Virus record (IMG/VR): IMGVR_UViG_3300024503_000616
Span: 1-36,682 of that record
Length of the DNA stretch: 36,682 bases
Strand: one strand, 5' to 3'
Source: a virus
Positions within the stretch are counted from its first letter, which is position 1. Every line of letters starts with the position of its first letter. Made by a program: the position numbers and the translations under genes. Shown in pieces: positions 1-7,107 of this stretch. The notes beneath the pieces are model-generated. The model ran no database searches. It was given only the letters and a program-made list of their open reading frames with translations, and was not told the origin of the DNA.

Positions 1-77
1 GGGATCGTGTTAACAATCGGGAAATAATTCCTGATCCGGACGAAGATGAAGATGAAGATGACATGGATGAAATTTGA
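1..77 (+). CDS. C-terminal end of a truncated protein with an acidic tail
   Basis: Only the last 24 codons are present, in the frame starting at base 3 and ending at TGA 75-77. The visible end is acidic, with a run of alternating Asp and Glu encoded by a GAAGAT hexamer repeated about three times near 43-60, and the last residue is Ile. Acidic tails with a hydrophobic end occur on single-stranded-DNA-binding and other replication proteins, which would fit the DNA-metabolism genes that follow, but 24 residues cannot identify a family. The gene is cut off by the window edge. It is followed directly by a terminator-like structure, so it probably ends a transcription unit. Confidence 0.55.
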   Translation, partial: DRVNNREIIPDPDEDEDEDDMDEI

Positions 78-83
78 TGGAAC

Positions 84-169
84 AAACATGAGGGTGCATC
101 CAATGGCTCGTTGCCATAGCAGCACAATTAGCAGAGTGGGAATTGCTGCCACCCTCATGTTTTTTTTTT
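84..169 (+). terminator. Branched terminator-like RNA structure with a T10 tract
   Basis: A 13-bp perfect stem pairs 84-96 with 150-162. Its 53-nt interior holds two further arms: ATGGC 103-107 with GCCAT 113-117, and GCAGC 119-123 with GCTGC 145-149, the latter extended by AATT pairing across a small bulge. Ten consecutive T (160-169) follow the closing stem. Seen in sequence: stem plus U-tract as in an intrinsic terminator on the + strand. Unusual: the loop is itself structured, giving a three-way junction. Confidence 0.7.
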
Positions 170-170
170 C

Positions 171-190
171 AAGGAAGGATAAGGAAGGAT
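171..190 (+). repeat. Tandem 10-bp duplication of a ribosome-binding sequence
   Basis: AAGGAAGGAT occurs twice head to tail at 171-180 and 181-190. The second copy runs into the ATG at 189. The first copy gives a purine-rich Shine-Dalgarno sequence about 10 nt from the start, which is good spacing. The second copy is too close to be ideal. It supports the start of the 189-635 gene. Confidence 0.7.
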
Positions 191-635
191 GTTCAATTTT
201 CCAACAGAAAGGCTAAACCCGATGAATCAGGAAGAACTAGAGAATGGTTCAGAAGAAGTTTCAGGATTAGGATTCGTAAAGTCTGGAGAATTGTTTAAGG
301 CAAAGCTAGAGATTCCGCAATCGATTGTTCATCGTGCAGTGTGCGATGGAATGGGATGGTCACTTGGTTCGTACCCCAAAAGAGTAATTGAAATCACTGG
401 GCCGTATGACGATGTGTTCAGGGTTAAGGTTGAGTCCGAGTTTGATTCATTAACCCTAAAATCTATTCTTGTGGAAACGGTTCACGATATGCCTAAAGAA
501 CTGTTTCAGAACATCATCAAATACGGCTTGAAGACCATCATGGGTAATGTCGTGGATGTGAGTATTTACAGGGTATGGACGCATTCACAGGCAATGGAAT
601 TAACAATAACTTTTGAAGCGGAGGAGCAGGAATGA
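189..635 (+). CDS. Hypothetical protein, first gene of the DNA-metabolism module
   Basis: 148 residues, not recognised. It is a soluble, mildly acidic protein with no signal peptide or membrane segment. Residues 1-40 are polar and probably flexible; the rest alternates short strands and helices and ends in an acidic tail (FEAEEQE). The start follows a duplicated AAGGAAGG ribosome site. Its stop overlaps the next start as ATGA (632-635), so it is translationally coupled to the Sak4-like ATPase and may act in the same recombination or replication step. That role is inferred from position only. Confidence 0.75.
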   Translation: MFNFPTERLNPMNQEELENGSEEVSGLGFVKSGELFKAKLEIPQSIVHRAVCDGMGWSLGSYPKRVIEITGPYDDVFRVKVESEFDSLTLKSILVETVHDMPKELFQNIIKYGLKTIMGNVVDVSIYRVWTHSQAMELTITFEAEEQE

Positions 636-1387
636 AAATTGAGAAACCACAGGGATTCAGTTCAGTGAACAAACCAAAGGCGGTTATTTTCGGTGCGGAA
701 GGTTCTGGAAAAAGTACGTTAGCATCAAAACTGCAAAAGGTTCTGTTCATAAATGTCGAAGATGGTATTGCAGGATTGGATGTAGATAGCGTAAAGATTT
801 CTTCTTGGTCAGAGTTTGTTACTCTGATCAAGGAGATAGCAAAGGAAACGATTGGTTCGGAATCATTTCCTTACCATCATATTGCCATCGATTCTTTGAC
901 CGCCTTGGAACGATTGCTTCATCAGCATATTTGTTCACAATCTGGATCAAGTAGTATCGTATTGGCTTGTGGAGGTTATGGAAAAGGATTGGTTGAATCG
1001 GTGACACAGATGTCATTGCTCATGAACAATCTGCTGTCGAAGAAAGACCTTGGTGTTTGGTTTCTTTGCCATAGTGCGGTGAAGTCGGTGAATGATCCTA
1101 CTAGAGGAGAGTATGCTTCTTTTGTGGTTCGTGCCGATAAAGCCATGGCAGAGTGGGTAACGAGTTGGGCAGACCTCGTAGGGTTCATTGAAATTGATCT
1201 GATGGTATCAGACGATGGTAAGCCAGTAATTAAAAAGGAGGGCAATGAGGTACGGAGAACTATCACGGTTACTCCGAGGTCAGGACTGACTGCAAAGAGC
1301 AGGATTCCCGGCTTAAGTGGCGTGATGAATGTTGACAATTTTGTTTCTAAAGTTAATGAAATTTTTTCACAGAAAGCGAGTAAGTAA
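632..1387 (+). CDS. Sak4-like RecA-fold ATPase (AAA_24 type)
   Basis: 251 residues. A Walker A motif, GAEGSGKST, lies at about 21-29 and a Walker B-like strand, HHIAIDSLTALE, at about 82-93. These are followed by a GGYGKG segment and a FLCHS sensor-like strand, the order seen in phage AAA_24/Sak4 proteins. Sak4 proteins are small RecA-core ATPases that promote strand annealing or exchange in phage recombination, usually with a single-stranded-DNA-binding partner. A DUF669-type protein follows after 2 nt, which is the usual partner arrangement. The length fits the family. No DNA-binding loops of full RecA are visible. Family call is firm; the exact biochemical role is inferred. Confidence 0.87.
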   Translation: MKIEKPQGFSSVNKPKAVIFGAEGSGKSTLASKLQKVLFINVEDGIAGLDVDSVKISSWSEFVTLIKEIAKETIGSESFPYHHIAIDSLTALERLLHQHICSQSGSSSIVLACGGYGKGLVESVTQMSLLMNNLLSKKDLGVWFLCHSAVKSVNDPTRGEYASFVVRADKAMAEWVTSWADLVGFIEIDLMVSDDGKPVIKKEGNEVRRTITVTPRSGLTAKSRIPGLSGVMNVDNFVSKVNEIFSQKASK

Positions 1388-1389
1388 CC

Positions 1390-1773
1390 ATGAGTGACGA
1401 ATTTTTCACAAAGGAAGATGCTAAGGTTCTGGAACACGACAGGCTTTTCCCTGAAGGTATTTATCCGATTACCATCACTGGCTGTTCAACCAACGACAAG
1501 GATGGCAAGAAGTGGATAACCATCGAGGCCACTGTTTGTGAGGGTGAATTTGAAGGCAGAAAGAAATGGATTAACCTTTATAAGAACAATGGGCATCCAA
1601 ACGAAAAGTTGTGGAAGTGGCATCTTGGAATCATTGCCACTCTGGACAAAGCCCTTGGTCTGGAAAGGATGACCCCAGATTCGGTCAAAGGCCAGTCGTG
1701 TCGCATGGAGATCACCCATAGCACCAGAAACGATAACACCTACGACAATGTTAAAAGATTCCTTCCATTGTAG
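1390..1773 (+). CDS. DUF669-type protein, probable ssDNA-binding partner (copy 1)
   Basis: 127 residues. It resembles phage DUF669 proteins, small OB-fold-like proteins that sit next to AAA_24 ATPases and are thought to act as single-stranded-DNA-binding proteins. Visible signs are the N-terminal PEGIYPITITGC strand, the DGKKWITIEATVCEGEFEGRK hairpin, and the C-terminal region (MEITHSTRNDNTYDNVKRF) in which the target contact and final strand usually lie. It begins 2 nt after the ATPase stop. A second protein of the same style lies at 2460-2846, so this locus has two copies. Function is from family and context, not proven here. Confidence 0.75.
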   Translation: MSDEFFTKEDAKVLEHDRLFPEGIYPITITGCSTNDKDGKKWITIEATVCEGEFEGRKKWINLYKNNGHPNEKLWKWHLGIIATLDKALGLERMTPDSVKGQSCRMEITHSTRNDNTYDNVKRFLPL

Positions 1774-1819
1774 TAAAGTTGCCTACGGAAATTGTCGATG
1801 ATAATTCCGGAGGTGACCT

Positions 1820-1978
1820 ATGCGATGGATTGTGTTAAACCTTGTCTTCGCTTGTGGCTTGACCGGATGTCAGGCCACAAGAAATTCTCTAGAAACAGGA
1901 GCATCAACAACAGCGTTGAATGGCTCTCCAGTCATAGAGAAAGTTGATCTAAACATCAAATACCGAATGGAGTGGTAG
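1820..1978 (+). CDS. Small predicted lipoprotein (52 aa)
   Basis: An ATG at 1820 preceded by GGAGGTGA (1809-1816) opens a 52-residue frame. Residues 1-17 form a short signal peptide with one basic residue near the start, a hydrophobic core (IVLNLVFACGLTG) and a lipobox LTGC ending at Cys17. The mature part is small and polar. Such a product would be exported and lipid-anchored. Phage lipoproteins of this size are known as superinfection-exclusion factors or outer-membrane spanins (Rz1-like), but the mature part lacks the proline richness of Rz1. Its location inside a DNA-metabolism operon is odd. The strong ribosome site and clean lipobox argue that it is real. Confidence 0.65.
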   Translation: MRWIVLNLVFACGLTGCQATRNSLETGASTTALNGSPVIEKVDLNIKYRMEW

Positions 1979-1980
1979 TC

Positions 1981-2460
1981 ATGAAGCAGGATGCTATTTT
2001 GGATTTAGTTCAGTTCAGGAAAATTGCCAGAGAAGTATTTGGAACATTCTCTGAAAAGATCGAATCAAGGGGTTTCTGGAAAACAAGAATCTGTGCGGTT
2101 GTGGACACCGATTGGACTCAGGAAAAAGATGAATTAGTGGCAAGGCACTGGACTACTGATTCAGAACCAGTGGTGGAAAAGTTTCATTTCCCACCCACTT
2201 GGTCGAACAAAGAATCGTGGAAAAATGCCTTTGGCACTGATTACCCAGAATGTGCAGCAGACGGGCTGGATATAGCTCTGTGGACAGCTAAAACGCCATC
2301 GAGGATAATCATAGAAGAAGCAAACGGCATTCGCATACTGAGATCAGTCACCACTGATCCTGTACTGAAAGTGGATCAAAATAGGATACGCCCAGCAGTG
2401 CCACCAATCAAACGCAGGAAGCCTGTAGATAATACCAAGTCTATGTTTGGAGACGCATAA
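1981..2460 (+). CDS. Hypothetical protein in the replication operon
   Basis: 159 residues from ATG 1981, with GGAG (1969-1972) 8 nt upstream. A GTG at 1972 in the same frame would overlap the lipoprotein stop and is less likely. The protein is not recognised. It has a basic C-terminus (about residues 130-150, rich in Arg, Lys and Pro: RPAVPPIKRRKP), which suggests nucleic-acid contact. The middle is Trp-rich (DTDWTQEKDE, RHWTTDSEP, PPTWSNKESWKNAF). The stop overlaps the next ATG by one base (TAATG), so it is coupled to the second DUF669-like gene. Confidence 0.7.
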   Translation: MKQDAILDLVQFRKIAREVFGTFSEKIESRGFWKTRICAVVDTDWTQEKDELVARHWTTDSEPVVEKFHFPPTWSNKESWKNAFGTDYPECAADGLDIALWTAKTPSRIIIEEANGIRILRSVTTDPVLKVDQNRIRPAVPPIKRRKPVDNTKSMFGDA

Positions 2461-2846
2461 TGTCTAATGATGATTTGTTATATGATCCAAGTGATATACA
2501 ACCAATTCCTTCAGGAACCTACTCAGCCCATGTGTCGAGGGCTGAGTTGGTTACCTCAAAAGCTGGCAACGAATATGTATCCTGCGAGATACAGATTTTG
2601 CAGGGCAGCCAACAGGGGAAAGTGGTCAGCGTCAATTTTCACATCTATGCCAAAGATCAGAGATTCCGTCAGGACTCCAGAAGAAAACTGACAAAGCTTT
2701 TGTCCTGCTGTGGCATAGAGGATGTGACTAAGACTAGCTTGCAATTGCTTTACGAAAAACCGTTTTTAGTTGAGATCGGTGAGACTAAGGACAATTTTGG
2801 AGACACCAATAATGTCCTTGGGTTTGAAAAATTAAGGGGAAGATAG
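2460..2846 (+). CDS. DUF669-type protein, probable ssDNA-binding partner (copy 2)
   Basis: 128 residues with the same architecture as the protein at 1390-1773: an N-terminal IPSGTYSAHVSRAEL strand, a KAGNEYVSCEIQILQGSQQGK hairpin, a central helix pair, and a C-terminal FLVEIGETKDNFGDTNNVLGF segment typical of DUF669. Sequence identity between the two copies looks low, so they are old paralogs or separate acquisitions rather than a recent duplication. It overlaps the previous stop (TAATG) and the next start (TAGTG), placing it tightly between an unknown gene and the helicase, which it may serve. Confidence 0.75.
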   Translation: MSNDDLLYDPSDIQPIPSGTYSAHVSRAELVTSKAGNEYVSCEIQILQGSQQGKVVSVNFHIYAKDQRFRQDSRRKLTKLLSCCGIEDVTKTSLQLLYEKPFLVEIGETKDNFGDTNNVLGFEKLRGR

Positions 2847-4504
2847 TGAACCTACGCAAATACCAGCAGGATGCAGTCGATTCGGTTTTTAAGTTTAACA
2901 CTGATTGTCCGGGACAATCATCAGTCGTTGTCATTCCAACTGGAGGTGGCAAGACCATGGTGATGGCTGAGATAATCAGAAGGTCTTTTTTCAGTAATTC
3001 AAACTGTCGTGGAATGCTGATAAGCCATGTAAAGGAACTCTTGGAACAGTCTCATAAGACTTGTTCCAAGATTTCGGCAAGCACCAATCTTCCTGTAAAC
3101 AATATTGGTGTCTATTCGGCCAAGATGAAAAAGAAAGAGATCAAGCCATTAACCATTGCATCCATTCAGTCTGTACACAGAAAGGCAGATGATTTTGGTG
3201 CATTGGATTTCATCATGGTGGATGAGGCTCACCTGATTTCACCTAATGACGAGACGATGTACCAACGATTTATTTCGGCAGCAAAAATTCGCAACAGCAA
3301 ATTATTTGTTGTTGGACTAACGGCAACACCATACAGATTGCAAAGCGGTTTGATCTTTGGAGAACAGAAGTTCTTCAGCACCTGTTGCTACGGCATTGGT
3401 GTGAAAGAATTGATTTCACAGGGCTATCTTTCGCCATTGGTAACCAAAGGCATTGGTTCACCAGACCTGAGAAAGGTAAAGGTTCGCGGGGGAGAATTTT
3501 TGGCATCCTCACTGAATTCCGCTGTATCCAATGAATCCATTGTCAGCGACGGTGTTCAAGAGGCCATAGCAAAGTCACAGGGTAGAAACAGCATCCTTGT
3601 GTTTGCGACAAGCATTGCCCACGGGGAAATGATTCTGAACAAACTTCGTGACCTTGGTGAAAACAGCAGTCACATGATCACTGGTGAAACTGATACCTTA
3701 ATCAGGGATTTAAGGATTAACCAGTTTCGATCAAAACAACTACGATGGCTTGTGAATGTCTCTGTGCTTACCACCGGATTTGATGCCCCTAATGTGGATT
3801 GTGTAGTGGTCATGAGGCCAACCATGAGTCGTGGACTTTGGTATCAGATGGTTGGCAGAGGTTTCCGCATGGCAGAAAACAAAAAGGACTGCCTAGTTTT
3901 AGACTTTGGTGAAAACGCAATCAGGCTTGGTTGCATTGATGATATCGATGTAGATGCCAATGGGATTGAACTTCCACCAAAAAAATATAAACAATGCCCC
4001 TCCTGCAAACTTGTTCACAAGATTAGCCAAGTAACTTGCCCAAGTTGTGGATACTTCAAGCCAAAGGCAGAAGAACCAAAGGAACTGAAAGTATCTGCGA
4101 CCCAGACAGAAGGCGAAATCATTGGTCTTAGAACCGCAGTAAAGGAATATGAAATTGTTTCATCGCAGTATACCGTATATCGTAAAAATCCTATTGCAGA
4201 CCCATGCATCAGGGAATCCCATGAAACATCCATGGGCATGGTAATAACCTGCTATAGATCGCTTAAAAAGGGCTTAGAGTATCCATTGATGAAATGGTTA
4301 AAGGAAGTCAATGCACCGAATATACCACCAAATCCATGGCTTATAAACAAAGGCTTGTTGCAAAGCAGTGCCTATCTGGATATGATTGCCAAACCTAATT
4401 ACATCAAGGCACACAAGAATGAAAAGGGGTTCTGGACAATCGTCCAGTATACATTTCAAAGAACGATTGAATTAAAAGAATTTCTCACAATTGTTAAAAA
4501 CTAA
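2846..4504 (+). CDS. Superfamily 2 DEAH-type helicase with zinc ribbon
   Basis: 552 residues starting at a GTG that overlaps the previous TAG by one base. Motifs in order: Q-like N-terminus (LRKYQQDAV), Walker A PTGGGKT at 31-37, DEAH at 126-129, TAT at 159-161, a second RecA-like domain (LVFATSIAHGEMI near 250-263, TTGFDAPNVD near 309-318), and motif VI QMVGRGFR at 334-341. A CX2C-X10-CX2C zinc ribbon follows at 384-401 and then a C-terminal region of about 150 residues. This is the layout of phage UvsW/ResIII-like ATP-dependent helicases that unwind or remodel replication and recombination intermediates. The family is firm; substrate is inferred from the neighbouring Sak4, DUF669 and primase genes. 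Confidence 0.9.
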   Translation: MNLRKYQQDAVDSVFKFNTDCPGQSSVVVIPTGGGKTMVMAEIIRRSFFSNSNCRGMLISHVKELLEQSHKTCSKISASTNLPVNNIGVYSAKMKKKEIKPLTIASIQSVHRKADDFGALDFIMVDEAHLISPNDETMYQRFISAAKIRNSKLFVVGLTATPYRLQSGLIFGEQKFFSTCCYGIGVKELISQGYLSPLVTKGIGSPDLRKVKVRGGEFLASSLNSAVSNESIVSDGVQEAIAKSQGRNSILVFATSIAHGEMILNKLRDLGENSSHMITGETDTLIRDLRINQFRSKQLRWLVNVSVLTTGFDAPNVDCVVVMRPTMSRGLWYQMVGRGFRMAENKKDCLVLDFGENAIRLGCIDDIDVDANGIELPPKKYKQCPSCKLVHKISQVTCPSCGYFKPKAEEPKELKVSATQTEGEIIGLRTAVKEYEIVSSQYTVYRKNPIADPCIRESHETSMGMVITCYRSLKKGLEYPLMKWLKEVNAPNIPPNPWLINKGLLQSSAYLDMIAKPNYIKAHKNEKGFWTIVQYTFQRTIELKEFLTIVKN

Positions 4505-4510
4505 ATAAGC

Positions 4511-4540
4511 GGGTGGGGGAGAAAGGATAAGCCCCCACCC
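4511..4540 (+). promoter_or_regulatory. GC-rich hairpin between helicase and primase genes
   Basis: GGGTGGGGG (4511-4519) pairs perfectly with CCCCCACCC (4532-4540) around a 12-nt loop. No T-run follows (TTACG), so it is not a standard intrinsic terminator. It could be a pause, RNA-stability or processing element. Confidence 0.5.
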
Positions 4541-4573
4541 TTACGACAGGGAGGAAGGCTAAACCTGTCGTAA
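4541..4573 (+). promoter_or_regulatory. Perfect 10-bp hairpin carrying a GAGGAAGG loop
   Basis: TTACGACAGG (4541-4550) pairs with CCTGTCGTAA (4564-4573). The 13-nt loop exposes GAGGAAGG, a Shine-Dalgarno-like sequence, and the last base of the stem is the A of an ATG at 4573. The true primase start is more likely at 4621, so the element would lie in a short leader just before it. Confidence 0.5.
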
Positions 4574-4620
4574 TGAAAATTTTATCCGTACATCTGAAAA
4601 ATCGCAAAGGGGAAGTGGCG

Positions 4621-7107
4621 ATGGCAGAAGAAATTAAGCAGGAAGCTTTAAAGATTCGCTCTCAGGGATTGAGCGTGTTTTCCACAAAAGTTGACAAGAC
4701 TCCAGCCATAAGAAAACAGAACAGAATAGTGGAACTTAGGAGCAAACTGCAAACTACGGCAGAGATGGAGATTGATTTCAGCCATCCACAAGTTGCCGGT
4801 ATTGCAGTTAACTGTGGCCCAATACCAGATCAGAACAGGGATTTGGAATGTCTGGACATTGATTGCCCAAATCTTTCCAAAACATTCTTGGATGAACTGT
4901 GTGCATCAACACCAGAGCTTGGAGAGAAGCTTAAGGGATGCGTGGAGAAGACTCCATCCGAAGGTCTGCACATTTTTTATTACCTTCCATTGGGTAAATC
5001 AAAATGCCGTGATCTGGCAATGATGTCACCTGAAAGAAACAAAAACTGGCTTACCGAGGCAAGGGCCAGAGGTTCAACAAAGATGGTTGCACCACCTTTG
5101 ATTGAAACCAAGGGTGCGGGTGGATATGTCGTTGGATTCTGCTCCAAGGCGATAAGCAAAATCGATGGAACAATAAAGTCCTACGAAATGCTTCATGGTA
5201 ATGTGGAATCCATTCCAACATTGTCAGCACAGGAACATGATTTTCTTTTAGCGTTTGCCGGAAGTTATGACGAAAGATCATTAAAGAAATTCGTCACGGC
5301 AAATCCTGAACCTATTCAGAAATACGAATCGGATAAAAGGGCAGCACTGGAACAGTGGAGAGCAGAAACTCCATGGAATGAAATCCTTCCAGAATCGTAC
5401 AAGGTTGTTGAGGTGAAGCCAGACTATTACATTTGCTGGCATCCAGACTCATCAGACCTACAAACCCCCAATGCGGTGTGTGGTGCAAAAGCCGGAGGCT
5501 TGGATCGTTACTGGTCATTTTCCCCGAATGACTGGCGACTCCCCGCAAACACACCGCTTACTAAAGATTATGTCTTCTGTGCCAGTCGTGGATGGGTCAC
5601 AGGCAGCAAGGAATGGAAAACATTCTATGCCACGGTGTTTGCAAAATATGCACCGAAATTTGAAGTGGAACCCATCAATATGGAAAGGATTGATGAGTTC
5701 TTTGAAGAGGCAACCAAGGGCAAGCCAAAAAACAAAATCAAGGTGAAGAAGTACCTTGATGTGATTCCCGATGAATCCATTGATTTTCCGGGGTGGATCA
5801 ACACCTATGTTGACTACTGCATGAGAAATGCACTGTATCCAGAAAAAAGAATTGCTGTGGCTTCTGCCCTCGGAATGTTTTCCGCACTCATCGGAAGGGC
5901 TGTAATGGGGCCGGGGGAACTTAAGCTCAACTTATACATGGTCGTCCTAGGTCTTACGGCAAATGGAAAGGATTATCCAAGAAAGCTCAATGCCAGAATT
6001 TGCATGGAAATTGACGAGGCAGATTTATTGTTAACAAAGGTTGGTTCACGCGAAGGTCTTGAAGAAAAGGTCATGCAGGGGCCAAAATTTCTCATGGCTG
6101 ATGAAGGTGCTTTTGATCTAGAGAAAATGAAATCCGGTGACATCAGATATACAGATGTCATGGGATCATTGCTTGAACTTTTTACGAGTAATTACATTAA
6201 AAGAAGAGCAAGGGCTGGAGAGGATGATGATGGCAATTACATCAGGTATCCGTTTCTCTCCGTTATGACATCTTCAACCCCTGAAGAATACTTCAAGGCA
6301 CTGTCGCCGAAATTTATCAGGTCAGGATTTTACAATCGTTTGCTGATTCTACAAGCATCACTCAGGGGAAGAATGAATGTCAGGGCGATGACAACCACAG
6401 AGCCAATTCCGGAGTTTCTTATAGAGACGGCAGCAAAGCTTGTTGCCATGAATGGGAACCTTGTTCCGGGTGATGCCAGAAGAGAATTGAATGACATGGG
6501 AGTTGACCAAATGCAGAATGAATCCTTGAACAAGATAGAGAACGATGCAAGGATCATGCAGCTTTCCGAAGATGCTTTGCAGTATTTTCAGGAAGAGGTG
6601 TGGAAGAATGATGATGCTTATTCGGAATACCAGAAAAGAGGTGAAGAAGAAAAGGCAGCATCCTGTGCAAGACTTCCAGAAATGGCACTCAAGGTTTCCT
6701 GTCTCTGGGAACTCAGTAGAGACATCAAGGCTACGGAACTTTCACTGGAAGCTGTAATGGCTGGAATGCGTTTTGTGAAGGAAGTAAATTCAAGGCAAAC
6801 CGCAAACACCGTCATGATTTCGGACACAAAGTTTGGAGAAATCACCGATAAGCTTATCAAGCTTGTTGAAACCTCTGGAGTCGAAATTGAACCCGGAGTA
6901 AGTGGTATCAAAATGACTGAGGCGAAAAAGTTTCTTCGGAAGTCTGTACACAACGGGCAGTCTGTCGATGACGCAATTCGTTATCTACAAGACTGTGGGG
7001 AAATTAAGGTCAAGAGGGCATCTTCAGGAAACACCATGTACTTGATTATAAACGACCAACAACCTTCTCAATCCCAACCCTTGGAACAGCCAAAAGTGAC
7101 AAGTTGA
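4621..7107 (+). CDS. Primase-polymerase (AEP) fused to a DUF3987-like helicase domain
   Basis: 828 residues from ATG 4621, chosen because GGGGAAG lies about 7-8 nt upstream and because the AEP fold begins at once (EALKIRSQGLSVF). An in-frame ATG at 4573 would add 16 residues. The N-terminal prim-pol domain has the metal-binding LDIDC (Asp79, Asp81), an SEGLH motif near 113-117 and ETKGAGGYVVGF near 162-173. A central DUF3987-like ATPase follows, with a Walker A-like GLTANGKD near 444-451, where Asp replaces the usual Ser/Thr, and a Walker B-like FLMADEG near 489-495. The C-terminus looks like a winged helix. It should start DNA synthesis and unwind the template during phage replication. The end overlaps the convergent terminase gene by 62 bp. 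Confidence 0.87.
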   Translation: MAEEIKQEALKIRSQGLSVFSTKVDKTPAIRKQNRIVELRSKLQTTAEMEIDFSHPQVAGIAVNCGPIPDQNRDLECLDIDCPNLSKTFLDELCASTPELGEKLKGCVEKTPSEGLHIFYYLPLGKSKCRDLAMMSPERNKNWLTEARARGSTKMVAPPLIETKGAGGYVVGFCSKAISKIDGTIKSYEMLHGNVESIPTLSAQEHDFLLAFAGSYDERSLKKFVTANPEPIQKYESDKRAALEQWRAETPWNEILPESYKVVEVKPDYYICWHPDSSDLQTPNAVCGAKAGGLDRYWSFSPNDWRLPANTPLTKDYVFCASRGWVTGSKEWKTFYATVFAKYAPKFEVEPINMERIDEFFEEATKGKPKNKIKVKKYLDVIPDESIDFPGWINTYVDYCMRNALYPEKRIAVASALGMFSALIGRAVMGPGELKLNLYMVVLGLTANGKDYPRKLNARICMEIDEADLLLTKVGSREGLEEKVMQGPKFLMADEGAFDLEKMKSGDIRYTDVMGSLLELFTSNYIKRRARAGEDDDGNYIRYPFLSVMTSSTPEEYFKALSPKFIRSGFYNRLLILQASLRGRMNVRAMTTTEPIPEFLIETAAKLVAMNGNLVPGDARRELNDMGVDQMQNESLNKIENDARIMQLSEDALQYFQEEVWKNDDAYSEYQKRGEEEKAASCARLPEMALKVSCLWELSRDIKATELSLEAVMAGMRFVKEVNSRQTANTVMISDTKFGEITDKLIKLVETSGVEIEPGVSGIKMTEAKKFLRKSVHNGQSVDDAIRYLQDCGEIKVKRASSGNTMYLIINDQQPSQSQPLEQPKVTS

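Noticed and set aside
538-1437. Antisense frames opposite the Sak4-like ATPase
   Set aside because: Overlap a well supported gene and show no domain or start signal.
1972-1980. GTG 1972 as start of the gene ending at 2460
   Set aside because: It overlaps the lipoprotein stop; ATG 1981 has GGAG at 8 nt and is preferred.
4573-4620. ATG 4573 as primase-polymerase start
   Set aside because: The Shine-Dalgarno-like GAGGAAGG is about 14 nt away and locked in a hairpin loop; ATG 4621 has closer support. Kept as an alternative.
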